DNA of 64,000 nt from Nitrososphaeria archaeon (GCA_029775915.1 JARVKA010000005.1:1-64000), one strand, 5' to 3'. Counted from the stretch's first letter, positions 17,655 through 27,303 are shown. Made by a program: numbers and translations. The notes: a model not told the origin generated them from the letters alone.

Positions 17655-19277
17655 TCAAGATTGAGCTTTAGTTTTTGATGATTCTTCTTCTCTAGTTGCA
17701 AAGATAATATCATCAATTTTTAAAATTAATGTAGCTGCTTCAATAGCCGATTTAATAATCTGCTCCTTTACTTTAACTGGTTCAAACACATCCTTCACAT
17801 ACATATCACATACCTTTCCCTCAAATACATCAATCCCATACCACTTATTCCCTTTAGCATGTTGCAAATTAAGCTCAACTTGTATATCGATAGGATTTAA
17901 TCCTGAATTCTCCGCTAATGTTAGTGGGATTGTTTCCAATGCTTCAGCAAATTTTTGCACAACCAATTGCTCTTTACCGGAAAGCGTATTGGACCACTTT
18001 CGAATTCTTTGAGCAATATGTGCTTCTGATGCTCCTCCACCAGCCACTATAAACGGTTTCTCTATAACATTTTTTACCGCTATTAATGCATCATGTATAG
18101 CTCGTTCTACCTCATCAATTACACGATCTGATCCTCCTCTAATTAAAATGCTTACAGCTTTTGGATTTTTACATCCTTCCACAAATATCAACTTATCATT
18201 CCCAACTTTTCGCTCTTCAATTAATTCAGCAAATCCTAAATCTTCATTTTTTAATTCATCCAAATCCGTCACAACTCTACCACCAGTAGCTTTTGCTAAT
18301 TTAACCATATCACTATCCTTAACACTTTTCACAGCTAATATCCCAGATTTAACCATGAAATGTTGAATAAGATTATCAATATCTTTTTGGCAAATAACTA
18401 CATTTGCACCAGTTGATAAAATTTTATCAAACATTCTTTTTAATATTTCAACTTTCTCATTTAAAAATCGCTTCATTTGATTAGGATCATTAATTCTAAT
18501 TTCAGTACTAATCGCAGTTCTTTCTATTTCTAAAGCTGAGTTAATTAAAGCGATTTTAGCATTCTTAATGCATTTAGGCATATTTGGATGAGCCACTTCT
18601 TTACTCAAAATAATACCATTTATAAGCTTGGTATCTTTGAGAGAATCACCAACTTTCTTTTCAATTTTAACATTATCAATCTCAACTTTATAATCAGCAT
18701 TAATCTTTTCACTAACCCTTAATAATGCATTTACCACTAACTCTGCTAACTCATATGCATCTCTTCCAACCAATTTAGTAAGCATGACAGTAGCAGCAAT
18801 TTTATTAAGCCGAGTTCGATCATTCACATTAATTCTCTCAGCAATTTCATTCAATATCTCCAATGCTTTATCCGCTGCAATTTTATAACCATCAGCGATT
18901 ATAGTTGGGTGTATATCTTTATCTATCAACTTTTCAGCTTTATCTAATAAAGCTCCAGCCAAGATTACAGCCGATGTAGTCCCATCACCAACTTCACTAT
19001 CCGTAGTTCTAGCTATCTCTACCAATATTTTTGCAACTGGATGCTTTACATTAATCTCCTTAAGAATTGTAGCACCATCATTTGTAATTAGAATATCACC
19101 AAAACTCGTGATTAACATTTTATCCATACCACGAGGGCCAAGAGATGATTTCACTAACTCTTTAACTAACTTTGCAGCCATAATATTGTTCCTTTGAGCT
19201 TGCTTACTACGGCTCTCATACGTGCCCTTCTTTAAAATAAAAGTTGGTTGAATACCATTTACAACTTTTGGTATCAT
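17655..19277 (-). CDS. Thermosome (group II chaperonin) subunit
   Basis: ATP-driven protein-folding chaperonin that forms double rings in the cytoplasm. It has the N-terminal KSSLGPRGMDKML, NDGATILKE, the catalytic GDGTTSAVILAG and the C-terminal AGGGASEAHIAQR and LAENSGLNP motifs. The reading frame extends to TTG 19295, but ATG 19277 gives the usual MIPKVVNG-type start, so about 540 residues. The C-terminus lacks the glycine/methionine-rich repeat seen in many thermosomes. A 106-bp MITE is inserted 70 bp upstream of this start and may affect the promoter. Confidence 0.95.
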   Translation of the reverse strand: MIPKVVNGIQPTFILKKGTYESRSKQAQRNNIMAAKLVKELVKSSLGPRGMDKMLITSFGDILITNDGATILKEINVKHPVAKILVEIARTTDSEVGDGTTSAVILAGALLDKAEKLIDKDIHPTIIADGYKIAADKALEILNEIAERINVNDRTRLNKIAATVMLTKLVGRDAYELAELVVNALLRVSEKINADYKVEIDNVKIEKKVGDSLKDTKLINGIILSKEVAHPNMPKCIKNAKIALINSALEIERTAISTEIRINDPNQMKRFLNEKVEILKRMFDKILSTGANVVICQKDIDNLIQHFMVKSGILAVKSVKDSDMVKLAKATGGRVVTDLDELKNEDLGFAELIEERKVGNDKLIFVEGCKNPKAVSILIRGGSDRVIDEVERAIHDALIAVKNVIEKPFIVAGGGASEAHIAQRIRKWSNTLSGKEQLVVQKFAEALETIPLTLAENSGLNPIDIQVELNLQHAKGNKWYGIDVFEGKVCDMYVKDVFEPVKVKEQIIKSAIEAATLILKIDDIIFATREEESSKTKAQS

Positions 19278-19338
19278 TATTCCTAAAATATACAAAATTA
19301 AAATTATGGTATTTTATCTTTTACTTTGGCTTGTAATC

Positions 19339-19460
19339 ACATAAAGGATACTGTCAAGTTATGTTTTAAGGGTTTTTGAAGGACCGCTTGATGAAAAATC
19401 ACCTCCAAAAGCAGCTTCTCAAAGCTCCCATAAAACATAACTTGACAGTATCACATAAAG
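19339..19460. mobile_element. MITE: 106-bp element with 22-bp perfect inverted ends and 8-bp target duplication
   Basis: The element proper is 19347-19452. Its ends are perfect inverted repeats of 22 bp starting GATACTGTCAAGTTATG (19347-19368 and 19431-19452), extended to 25 of 26 by GGG. It is flanked by the direct repeat ACATAAAG (19339-19346 and 19453-19460), the hallmark of transposition. It holds no gene; on the minus strand it carries a perfect GGAGGTGAT ribosome site, perhaps left from a lost transposase gene. The end sequence resembles the end of the IS6-like remnant at 57085-57526. Confidence 0.88.
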
Positions 19461-19498
19461 AGAGCAATATTAAAAAGAAGATTAATTAAGATAACTGG

Positions 19499-20620
19499 CT
19501 ATAAAGCCCATCGCTGAATTAAGTGATTAAGCCTTTTAAAAGCAGAGATTTTCTCCTCTCTCCTTACATCTGAAGAATCTACCAACTCTTTTAGAAATTG
19601 TATACTTTCATCCATACTCTTTCTATTCACAGGAAATGGGACGCCATCCTTACCACCATAAGCAAAGCTAAATTTTACTGGATCACGCCAACATGCTTTT
19701 TTCCCATAAATTAACTCAGATACTAAAGCCAATGCTCTAATAGTAGCTGGGCCCACACCCTTAAATGCTAGAAGTTCCTCATAATTGGTTGGTTGATAAT
19801 CGTATAATTTTTTAAATAAATCCCAATTGAGATTTTTAGGCATTATGAATGCTTCATACTTATCAGATAAATAAGATTCATCACTTAACCATTTATCAAG
19901 ACTCGATTTATTAACACTTAACTTTTTAATAGATGATATAAGATTTTGTGGATTTCCTTTAACCAAATCTACACATAATTTACGATTCTCCTCAGCCTCC
20001 TTAGCTGTCATATTCAAAACCATTGGTTTTACACAATCACCCACTATAGCATCGTGAGGTTCAACAATAAAATTATCGATATGTTTTGAGAGCCAATGAT
20101 ACCTCCTTGCCGTTTTATCAACTTCACATAAACCTTGTTGAATTAAAGCCCAATCTCCAGTTTCAGATATAAAGAATGCATGATGATAAATTGGGTATCC
20201 AGCTTGTATGGCTGAAGTATCAACTTTAGCACACATTCTACTCGCATACTTTAATCGCTCTATTTTATTTGAAGAAAGTCCAAGATAATCACCAATTTTA
20301 TCAATTTCATTAGGAGTATTTTTAGATGCACGACCTTTACCACCAGCCATCATAACACCATGCTTCTCAAAAGTTAAAACATCCTTTAACACTCCAGTTA
20401 CTACCGTAGTTAAGCCTGATGAGTGCCAATCGAAACCGAGTATACAACCAAAAGCTTGGAACCAATATGGGTCTGAAATGCGTAAAAGAAATTCATTTGG
20501 ACCATACTCTTCATTCATTATTCGAATAATTTCATTAGCTAAGCGCTTCATGCGTGAAATAAGCCATTTTGGCGCATGTCCATAATGTAAAGGGAGAATA
20601 ACGCAACCGCTCTTTCTCAA
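19499..20620 (-). CDS. DUF763 family protein
   Basis: A 373-residue protein of the DUF763 family, found mainly in Archaea and thermophiles and not functionally assigned. The family N-terminus MRKSGCVILPLHYGHAPKWL is seen, then WFQAFGCILGFDWHSSG, and AGGKGRASKNTP. A helix-hairpin-helix-like segment LLAFKGVGPATIRALAL (about 285-301) suggests nucleic-acid binding. The gene sits upstream of the thermosome on the same strand, with the MITE between them. Confidence 0.85.
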   Translation of the reverse strand: MRKSGCVILPLHYGHAPKWLISRMKRLANEIIRIMNEEYGPNEFLLRISDPYWFQAFGCILGFDWHSSGLTTVVTGVLKDVLTFEKHGVMMAGGKGRASKNTPNEIDKIGDYLGLSSNKIERLKYASRMCAKVDTSAIQAGYPIYHHAFFISETGDWALIQQGLCEVDKTARRYHWLSKHIDNFIVEPHDAIVGDCVKPMVLNMTAKEAEENRKLCVDLVKGNPQNLISSIKKLSVNKSSLDKWLSDESYLSDKYEAFIMPKNLNWDLFKKLYDYQPTNYEELLAFKGVGPATIRALALVSELIYGKKACWRDPVKFSFAYGGKDGVPFPVNRKSMDESIQFLKELVDSSDVRREEKISAFKRLNHLIQRWAL

Positions 20621-20843
20621 TGCTCTCTGAAAAATATAGTAGGGAGGTTATATTTAACTTAAAGCCCCATTGGAAAGCATGTATATTCATTTTATCAAAT
20701 TACCAATTTTAAATTGATAAAATGAAATGATAATACCATCTTTCTTATTAATGTTTAATGGTAATCACAAATTTTGGAAAATTTTAAAAATTGGTAATTA
20801 AATTAGGATTATATGTATTACCATAAGGAGAGGTGTATGAAGC

Positions 20844-21119
20844 TTGTCATCAAAAAAGCGAAAGGAAAATTTGGAAAAACTTGCGCGCGCTATTAACACT
20901 CTTCAAACCATTGTAGATAATGTGAATGTACCGAGGAATATTAGAAAGATTGTTAAAGAGTCTATAACAATGCTTCAAGATGAAAAGTTAAGTCCAGCAG
21001 TTCGAGCAGCTAATGTTATTAGTATGCTTGATGAAATTTCACAAGATCCCAATATGCCATCATTCACGCGTGTAACACTTTGGTCAGCGGTATCAACATT
21101 AGAAGGTATTAAGGAGTGA
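20844..21119 (+). CDS. UPF0147 family small helical protein
   Basis: A 91-residue all-helical protein of the archaeal UPF0147 family (function unknown). Recognised by NVPRNIRKIVKES, LSPAVRAANVISMLDEISQDPNMP and the C-terminal TRVTLWSAVSTLE. Start is TTG 20844, with GGAGAGGTG at 20828-20836 as ribosome site. An ATG at 20837 is out of frame and would make only a 19-codon peptide. It precedes the CoA gene cluster by 80 bp. Confidence 0.88.
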   Translation: MSSKKRKENLEKLARAINTLQTIVDNVNVPRNIRKIVKESITMLQDEKLSPAVRAANVISMLDEISQDPNMPSFTRVTLWSAVSTLEGIKE

Positions 21120-21201
21120 GTTAAAATAAATATCTTTTTTCTTTATAGTTCTATAAACTTTTCATAGAATATTTTAATAAAGTATTAATTCTATAAATAA
21201 A

Positions 21202-22107
21202 GTGATGAGAGCTGAAGCTTTCTCACCAGCACATATAACTGGCTTTTTTGAAATTTGTGATAATCAAGCAAACCCTTTATATATTGGTTCTAAAGGTGCT
21301 GGTTTTAGTATTATTCAAGGTGTTACTACAAAAGTAAGTATTGAACCTTATCACAAACCTTCTTTTGAGATAAGAATAAATGGATATCCAACTCAATCTG
21401 CATGTGTATCAGAGAGAGTATTAAAATTATTCTTAAAGCTTGTAAAAAGGAATTACCAAATAATTGTAGATCATAATATTAATATTCCGATTGGAGGGGG
21501 TTTTGGTTCGAGTGGTGCTGGTAGTTTGAGCTTATCTTTAGCTTTAAATGAAGCTTTAGGTTTAGGATTATCAAAGATTGAAGTTGCACAAATTGCTCAT
21601 ATAGCAGAAGTAGAGTGTAAAACTGGTTTAGGAACTGTTATTGCAGAAATGTATGGTGGATTTGAATTAAGGTTGAAGCCTGGAGCACCAGGTGTTGGAG
21701 AATTAAAAAAAATTCCTGTAAATGGTGATTACTCGATTTTATGCCTCAATTTTGGACCAATTTCAACTAAAAGAGTTTTAACCGATCCAAATTATCGGGA
21801 TAAGATAAATGGTATGGGAGGAAAATTACTTAACGAATTGTTATCACATCAATCGATTGAAAACTTTCTTAAACTTTCTCGCCAATTTACAAATTATTTG
21901 AATATAATGACCGATAGGGTGAGAAATGTTTTAAAAGATGCAGATAGTAGAGGCTTTACTTGTAGTATGATGATGTTTGGTGAAGGAGTTTTCTCAATCG
22001 TAAAGAATGATGCAAAGGATTTAATGAAAATCCTCCATAAGTATTCGAGTATGGGTGGTAAAGTGATTTTAACAAAGATTGATTGTGATGGTGCGAGAGT
22101 TTTATGA
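21202..22107 (+). CDS. Pantoate kinase (archaeal GHMP kinase)
   Basis: ATP-dependent phosphorylation of pantoate to 4-phosphopantoate, the archaeal replacement for the bacterial pantothenate route. The 301-residue protein belongs to the GHMP kinase superfamily: N-terminal [13 protein letters not shown]-binding [20 protein letters not shown] (about 97-116) and a Gly-rich C-terminal motif [10 protein letters not shown]. It overlaps the next gene by 4 bp (ATGA), showing translational coupling with phosphopantothenate synthetase. Confidence 0.92.
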   Translation: MMRAEAFSPAHITGFFEICDNQANPLYIGSKGAGFSIIQGVTTKVSIEPYHKPSFEIRINGYPTQSACVSERVLKLFLKLVKRNYQIIVDHNINIPIGGGFGSSGAGSLSLSLALNEALGLGLSKIEVAQIAHIAEVECKTGLGTVIAEMYGGFELRLKPGAPGVGELKKIPVNGDYSILCLNFGPISTKRVLTDPNYRDKINGMGGKLLNELLSHQSIENFLKLSRQFTNYLNIMTDRVRNVLKDADSRGFTCSMMMFGEGVFSIVKNDAKDLMKILHKYSSMGGKVILTKIDCDGARVL

Positions 22108-22874
22108 ATGAATCTTTTATTCCAGAAAATCATCCAAGAGCAGAATCTTTAAAGATTCGTGAAAAATTGGTTAAGTATTTTAAAATTGGAGTGGTAGTTC
22201 CTGAAGGATTAATTGCACATGGGCGGGGAGAGGCTTTCGATTATATACTTGGTGAAAAAACTATAACTCCAGCTCTTGATGCAATTAAAGCAGCAGCTGC
22301 TACTCTTTTACTCGCTAATTATCCAGTTATTTCTGTGAATGGTAATGTAGCTGCATTAGTTGCTAATGAAATAGTAAATTTAGCTAAAATTACTAATAGC
22401 AAGATTGAAGTGAATTTATTCAATAGAACACTTGAGAGAGAGATTATTATTCAAAAGGTTTTGAAAGAAGCTGGTGCTGAGGAAGTTTTAGGTGTTGGTA
22501 ATAATGCATCTGCAAAAATACCAGAGTTAAGTAGTGAGCGAAGAAGAGTTGATCCTAATGGTATTTTAAAGGCTGATGTTGTTCTTGTACCTTTAGAGGA
22601 TGGTGATCGTACTGAAGCTTTAGTTAAGATGGGAAAGATTGTTATAGCTATAGATTTAAACCCACTCTCACGCACATCTAAAAGTGCTAATATCACTATA
22701 GTGGATAATGTGGTTAGAGCTATACCAAAATTAATAGATGAAGTTTCTAAACTTCGCTTTGAAAGTAAAGAAAAGCTTCAACAAATTGTTAAAAACTTTG
22801 ATAATAAAAAGAATCTCAATTTATGTATTGGGAGGATTATTGAATATCTCTCAAATCAAGCAAAAGTGGTATGA
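22104..22874 (+). CDS. 4-phosphopantoate--beta-alanine ligase (phosphopantothenate synthetase)
   Basis: Joins 4-phosphopantoate and beta-alanine with ATP to give 4'-phosphopantothenate. The 256-residue archaeal protein has [14 protein letters not shown] near the N-terminus, [12 protein letters not shown], the [12 protein letters not shown] motif and [13 protein letters not shown]-like ending (seen as [15 protein letters not shown]). It is placed exactly between pantoate kinase and panB, which confirms the assignment. The source of beta-alanine is not encoded in the window. Confidence 0.92.
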   Translation: MNESFIPENHPRAESLKIREKLVKYFKIGVVVPEGLIAHGRGEAFDYILGEKTITPALDAIKAAAATLLLANYPVISVNGNVAALVANEIVNLAKITNSKIEVNLFNRTLEREIIIQKVLKEAGAEEVLGVGNNASAKIPELSSERRRVDPNGILKADVVLVPLEDGDRTEALVKMGKIVIAIDLNPLSRTSKSANITIVDNVVRAIPKLIDEVSKLRFESKEKLQQIVKNFDNKKNLNLCIGRIIEYLSNQAKVV

Positions 22875-22875
22875 A

Positions 22876-23742
22876 ATGGAATCATCGATTGTAAAAAAGG
22901 TTACAACTTTAAGTTTATTAAAAATGAAAGAAGAGAAGAAAAAAATCGTTATGATTACCGCTTACGATTATCCAACTGGATTGTTAGCAGATAAAGCTGG
23001 TGTGGACGTTGTTTTAGTTGGAGATTCTTTAGGCATGGTAGTATTGGGTTATGAGAACACGTTACCAGTTACTATGGATGAAATGCTAACCTTTTGTAAA
23101 GCAGTTTCGAGAGGTGTAAAAAGGGCTTTTATTGTGGCTGATATGCCATTTATGTCTTATCAAGTGAGTAAAGAAGAGGCTATTCGAAATGCTGGAAGAT
23201 TAATAAAGGAAGGTGGTGCGGATGGTGTGAAATTAGAGGGTGGTATAGAGATTAAGGATACAGTTGAAGCGATTGTTCAAGCTGGTATACCAGTAATGGG
23301 GCATATAGGTTTTACACCCCAAAGTGTTCATAAATTGGGTGGTTATAAAGCACAAGGAAGGAGTTGTGATGAAGCATTAAAAATTATAAGGGATGCTCAA
23401 GCATTGGTAGATGCTGGAGTTTTTTCAATTGTGTTAGAATTTATGATGAGTGAAGTGGCTGAATTAATTACTCGTAAAGTAAAGGTACCTACAATCGGCA
23501 TTGGGGCTGGTCAATATTGTGATGGTCAAGTCTTAGTTATTCATGATGCTTTAGGGCTTTACGATCGGGTTACACCAAGGTTTGTTAAGCAATATGTTAA
23601 GCTCTCTGAGATTATACTCGATGCTTTACAAAAGTATAGTAATGAAGTGAGATCCGGAATCTTTCCTGAAGATAAACATACATTCCACATGAGTGAAGAA
23701 GAGTATAAAAAGCTTCTGGAAGCTTTGGGGGATGATAGATGA
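22876..23742 (+). CDS. panB: 3-methyl-2-oxobutanoate hydroxymethyltransferase
   Basis: Adds a hydroxymethyl group from a C1-pterin to 2-oxoisovalerate, giving ketopantoate. Standard PanB motifs are visible: MITAYDYPTG, VGDSLGMVVLGY, KLEGG, MGHIGFTPQS and IGIGAGQYCDGQVLV. The open frame runs upstream inside the previous gene, but the ATG at 22876 (one base after the previous stop) is the natural start, giving 288 residues. The C1 donor in this organism is probably a methanopterin- or folate-type carrier. Overlaps panE by 4 bp. Confidence 0.94.
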   Translation: MESSIVKKVTTLSLLKMKEEKKKIVMITAYDYPTGLLADKAGVDVVLVGDSLGMVVLGYENTLPVTMDEMLTFCKAVSRGVKRAFIVADMPFMSYQVSKEEAIRNAGRLIKEGGADGVKLEGGIEIKDTVEAIVQAGIPVMGHIGFTPQSVHKLGGYKAQGRSCDEALKIIRDAQALVDAGVFSIVLEFMMSEVAELITRKVKVPTIGIGAGQYCDGQVLVIHDALGLYDRVTPRFVKQYVKLSEIILDALQKYSNEVRSGIFPEDKHTFHMSEEEYKKLLEALGDDR

Positions 23743-24713
23743 GAATAGCTATTATTGGTGCTGGAGCTATTGGATGTTTATTTACTGCACTCTTTACTGA
23801 GGGTGGTGAAGACGTAATTTTAATAGATAGAAAGGCTGAGAGAGCAAGATTGATTCATGAAAGAGGTTTAAAGATTAGTGGGGTGAGTGGTGAAAGAATT
23901 ATTCGAGTGAATATAGTAACTAACCCTTTATTGGCTGAGGAGTCGGATTTGATAATTATAGCGGTTAAATCTTATGATACAGATACCGCTGTGAATAGTA
24001 TTTTACCAATAATCCATGAAAAAACTGCAATTTTGACTTTGCAAAATGGTTTGGGGAATGTGGAAAAGATTGTGAGTAAAGTAGGTGTAAAGTATGTTTT
24101 AGCTGGTGTAACTACTCAAGCATCTACCTTAATTAACTATGGTGAGATTTATCATGCAGCTCGAGGATTAACGATAATTGGCGAGTTAAATGGCATTATT
24201 ACGGAGAGGGTTCGGAATATTGTGAATAAATTTAACCAATCCGATATTGAGGCAAAAGCAAGTTCCAACATTTATGGAGCTATATGGGAAAAAGTATTGG
24301 TGAATATAGGGATAAATGCTTTATCAGCAATTACTGGTATGAGAAATGGTGAATTATTAAATATACCGGAGATTAAGGAGATAATGATTGAAGCGGTGAA
24401 AGAAGGGTTAAGAGTGGCAAAAGCCATAGGGGTTAAATTGGAAAATGATGATCCTGTAAGAGTTATGTTAAATGTAGCGGAGATAACGAGATTGAATAAA
24501 TCATCAATGTTACAAGATATTGAGAGGGGCTCTAAAACTGAGATCGATTCGCTAAATGGAGCTATTGTGAAGTTAGGAAGTATTTATGGCATACCCACAC
24601 CAATTAATAAAGCCTTAACCGATATGGTGAAAGGTTTGGAGAAAGGTGTAAAGTTTGATAAGCAAGAATTACTTAATTCATTAATTAAGATCGCATCTAT
24701 AATAAATAGATAA
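23739..24713 (+). CDS. panE: 2-dehydropantoate 2-reductase
   Basis: NAD(P)H-dependent reduction of ketopantoate to pantoate. It has the Rossmann motif IIGAGAIGCLF at the N-terminus, the LQNGLGNVE segment (about 101-109), the catalytic Lys region WEKVLVNIGINALSA and the C-terminal SMLQDIERGSKTEID motif. At 324 residues it is standard length. It ends the four-gene CoA cluster, completing the path from 2-oxoisovalerate to 4'-phosphopantothenate together with the three genes before it. Confidence 0.93.
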   Translation: MRIAIIGAGAIGCLFTALFTEGGEDVILIDRKAERARLIHERGLKISGVSGERIIRVNIVTNPLLAEESDLIIIAVKSYDTDTAVNSILPIIHEKTAILTLQNGLGNVEKIVSKVGVKYVLAGVTTQASTLINYGEIYHAARGLTIIGELNGIITERVRNIVNKFNQSDIEAKASSNIYGAIWEKVLVNIGINALSAITGMRNGELLNIPEIKEIMIEAVKEGLRVAKAIGVKLENDDPVRVMLNVAEITRLNKSSMLQDIERGSKTEIDSLNGAIVKLGSIYGIPTPINKALTDMVKGLEKGVKFDKQELLNSLIKIASIINR

Positions 24714-24751
24714 AAATTAATTATTAAGAAAAAAGAAATACTATAAATTGA

Positions 24752-25294
24752 TTGAAATTGATACTTAATAAGATTGAGTTACATGGAATAATAATTAGTG
24801 TTATGAAGGGAGATATTACTCAATTGAATGTGGATGCGATTGTAAATCCTGCTAATACTCTCTTATTAATGGGTGGAGGGGTGGCTGGAGCTATTAAAAG
24901 AGCTGGTGGTAATATAATTGAAGAAGAGGCTGTGAAAAAAGGTCCTATACCCATTGGTGAGGCTATAGCTACAACCGCTGGTAAGTTAAAAGCAAAGTAT
25001 GTTATACATGCACCAACAATGGAAGCTCCAGCTCAAATTACCAATGTTGAAAATGTGTACTCTGCCACAAGAGCGGCGTTAAAATGTGCAAAAGAGTTAA
25101 GGATTCAAAGTATAGCTATACCGGGCATGGGTACTGGTGTGGGAAGGGTTAAACCAAAGGATGCTGCAAAATCGATTATAAAAGCGGTAAAGGAGCATAT
25201 TTGCTTGGGAATTGAATTGAAAAATATCATTTTGATCGATATCAATGATGAGATAGTGAAGAGCTTTCAAGAAGCTATTAAAGAATTAATTTAG
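24752..25294 (+). CDS. Macrodomain (ADP-ribose-binding) protein
   Basis: A 180-residue single macrodomain. The family core is clear: KGDITQLNVDAIVNPANTLL, the GGGVAGAIKRAGG loop, and the IAIPGMGTGVGR segment, all part of the ADP-ribose pocket. Such proteins remove ADP-ribose or O-acetyl groups from ADP-ribose adducts. The start is TTG 24752; a shorter start at the ATG before KGDITQ is possible. It lies 38 bp behind panE and may be co-transcribed. Confidence 0.9.
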   Translation: MKLILNKIELHGIIISVMKGDITQLNVDAIVNPANTLLLMGGGVAGAIKRAGGNIIEEEAVKKGPIPIGEAIATTAGKLKAKYVIHAPTMEAPAQITNVENVYSATRAALKCAKELRIQSIAIPGMGTGVGRVKPKDAAKSIIKAVKEHICLGIELKNIILIDINDEIVKSFQEAIKELI

Positions 25295-25439
25295 TTTGGG
25301 TTATTATCTTCTATATTGGTGTTAAATGTGATAAAAATTATTTTTTCTTTTGAAAATCCGACACTGAATGAAAGTTAAATTCAATATTTATTAATAAAAC
25401 CATTTATATGTTAACTCCTATTTAAAATGTTGAGGAGAG

Positions 25440-25958
25440 ATGGAATTTTTTGAGGTTATTAAAAAGAGAAGGAGTGTGCGAGCATTTAAGCCCGATCCTA
25501 TAGATGATTCACAATTAAAGAAGATTTTGGAAGCGGCAAATTCAGCACCATCTGCTGGAAATTTACAAGCTTATGAGATTTTCTTAATTAAAGATATGAA
25601 GAGAAAAAGGGGTTTGGTTAAAGCGGCTTTGTATCAAGATTTTATTGCAGAAGCGCCCATAGTTTTAGTCTTTTGTGCCAATCCTCTTCGTTCAGCTTCA
25701 AGGTATGGTCGAAGAGGTGCAGAGTTATATTCATTACAAGATGCTACGATTGCTGCTACTTTTGCTCAACTCGCAGCTACGGCCTTAGGATTGGCATCGG
25801 TATGGGTTGGCGCATTCGATGATGGTATGGTTTTACAAGAATTGGGCAATCCTCCTAACTTAAGGCCTATAGCGATCTTACCCATTGGATATGCAGCTGA
25901 GGAACCAGAGCCAACACCAAGAAGAAGTTTAAAGGATTTGGTACATATTCTTGAGTAA
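25440..25958 (+). CDS. Nitroreductase-family FMN protein
   Basis: A 172-residue flavoprotein of the nitroreductase family. The N-terminal KKRRSVRAFKPDPI supplies the FMN phosphate-binding Arg residues, SAPSAGNLQAYEI is the second FMN contact, and LGLASVWVGAFDD with LPIGYAAEEP completes the fold. Substrate unknown. It stands alone, with about 145 bp of spacer before and 190 bp after. Confidence 0.9.
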   Translation: MEFFEVIKKRRSVRAFKPDPIDDSQLKKILEAANSAPSAGNLQAYEIFLIKDMKRKRGLVKAALYQDFIAEAPIVLVFCANPLRSASRYGRRGAELYSLQDATIAATFAQLAATALGLASVWVGAFDDGMVLQELGNPPNLRPIAILPIGYAAEEPEPTPRRSLKDLVHILE

Positions 25959-26121
25959 AAGAATATGTAAAATAAAAATTTTAAAAACATCTTAGTTTGG
26001 AAGAATGAGTGAAAGAATTGAAACAATATTTCAATAAATATTGACCTAAATTGTGTATAATTACGATTGAAAAGAGGTTTTAAAGGAAATTTTTCTTTAT
26101 CATCCTTTATTTTTTTTAAAG

Positions 26122-26130
26122 TTTATATAA
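26122..26130 (+). promoter_or_regulatory. TATA box for the TAXI binding-protein gene
   Basis: TTTATATAA is centred 26 nt before ATG 26152. The upstream in-frame ATG at 26137 would be only 11 nt away, so it would not be in the transcript; this decides the start. A run of eight T lies just upstream (26109-26117). Confidence 0.6.
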
Positions 26131-26151
26131 CTTGTTATGATAATTGATATT

Positions 26152-27303
26152 ATGCCTTCAGAAAGTAGATCCTCAGCTAAAGTGAGTAGGCGCGATTATT
26201 TGAAATATATTGGCTCATTTATCGCTGGTTTAATTATAGCTGGTGGTGGTGTTGCAGCTTACTATGCCTCATTACCTCCAAAGGAGAGGATTGTAGAGAA
26301 GACTATTGAAAGAACGGTAACAGTTACCATTACCCCTACTCCTACACCCACTCCCACACCAACACCTACTCCTACGCCCACACCTACACCAACGATCGAA
26401 AGATTTTCAATAGCTTCTGGAGGAATAGGTGGAGTTTACTTTTATTATGCTGCAGGTGTAGCTAGTATGATAACCAAGTATGCGGCTCCACTCGAAGCAA
26501 CTCACATGGCTACAGCTGCAAGTGTTGCGAACTTAGGTATGATAAGGGACAAAGGACCAAGCTTTTTAGCTGAAGTCATGGCTGATGCAGCCTTTGATGC
26601 GTATAAAGGCTTAGGCGCTTTTAAAGATAAGCCCGTCCCAGTTCGCAATTTATGGGTGATGTACACAAACTACTGGCATGTAGTAACGACAAAAGCGACT
26701 GGTATTAAATCATATTATGACTTAAAGGGAAAGAGAGTTTCAACTGGTGCTCCAGCCAGCGGTACTGAATATAAAGCCTTTAGGATGTTAGAGGCTCATG
26801 GTATAAAGCCTGAAGATTTTAGCAAATGGGAGAGGCTTGGAGCTGCTGAATCTGCAGCTGCTTTGAAGGATGGAAAGATTGATGCTTATTGTTGGAGCGG
26901 AGGTCTTCCTACAGGCTCCGTAACTGATTTAGCCGTAGCCTTACAACTAAAGGGTGATAGTATTTATCTCGTACCTTTTGTGGATGAGAAGGCTTTAAAG
27001 TATATTGATGAAAAATGGCCTGGACTTTACTATCCAGCCAAAATACCAAAGGGAACATACCCTGGGCTTATTGAAGATATACAAACAACAGCACTAGATA
27101 ACCTATTCGTATGCCATGCAGACCTCTCTGAAGATGCTGCTTATAAAATAGTGAAAGCTGTTTTTGATAATATTAAGGACTTACATGCAGTTCATACGGC
27201 TGCAAAAGAAACAACTTTAGAGAAAGCTCCAACATCGAAAGCCATACCCTATCATCCAGGTGCGATAAAGTATTATAAAGAGAAGGGCGTCTGGAAAGAC
27301 TAA
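26152..27303 (+). CDS. TRAP transporter solute-binding protein, TAXI family
   Basis: Extracytoplasmic ligand-binding protein of a TRAP-TAXI transporter, 383 residues. It begins with a Tat-like signal (VSRRDYLKYIGSF), a hydrophobic segment, and a Thr-Pro linker (PT repeat) that would hold the binding domain away from the membrane. The binding domain has the family features FSIASGGIGGVYFYYA and GKRVSTGAPASGTEYKAF. Start at ATG 26152 follows from the TATA box position. The matching fused membrane subunit is encoded next. Typical substrates of the family are C4-dicarboxylates, glutamate and similar acids. Confidence 0.92.
   Translation: MPSESRSSAKVSRRDYLKYIGSFIAGLIIAGGGVAAYYASLPPKERIVEKTIERTVTVTITPTPTPTPTPTPTPTPTPTPTIERFSIASGGIGGVYFYYAAGVASMITKYAAPLEATHMATAASVANLGMIRDKGPSFLAEVMADAAFDAYKGLGAFKDKPVPVRNLWVMYTNYWHVVTTKATGIKSYYDLKGKRVSTGAPASGTEYKAFRMLEAHGIKPEDFSKWERLGAAESAAALKDGKIDAYCWSGGLPTGSVTDLAVALQLKGDSIYLVPFVDEKALKYIDEKWPGLYYPAKIPKGTYPGLIEDIQTTALDNLFVCHADLSEDAAYKIVKAVFDNIKDLHAVHTAAKETTLEKAPTSKAIPYHPGAIKYYKEKGVWKD
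26332..26394 (+). repeat. Thr-Pro linker simple repeat
   Basis: A 63-bp run of degenerate six-base units (AC-CC-N type) encodes alternating Thr and Pro between the signal anchor and the binding domain. A similar run of independent codon choice is in the TctC gene at 62090-62140. Confidence 0.9.

Noticed and set aside
17780-17800. GGTTCAAACAC motif resembling a tRNA T-loop
   Set aside because: It is inside the thermosome coding region and no acceptor or anticodon stem can be formed around it. A similar GGTTCAAATCC in cofE was rejected for the same reason.
22738-22875. 46-codon upstream extension of panB
   Set aside because: It lies inside phosphopantothenate synthetase and is not part of the PanB fold; the ATG at 22876 right after the previous stop is used.
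26137-26151. Five-codon upstream extension of the TAXI binding protein
   Set aside because: The TATA box is only 11 nt before this ATG, so it should not be transcribed; the start at 26152 fits the leaderless spacing.
26332-26394. Short tandem units that look like a CRISPR or microsatellite
   Set aside because: The repeats are in frame and encode a Thr-Pro linker in the TAXI binding protein; unit length is six bases and there are no spacers. No CRISPR array or cas gene was seen anywhere in the window.
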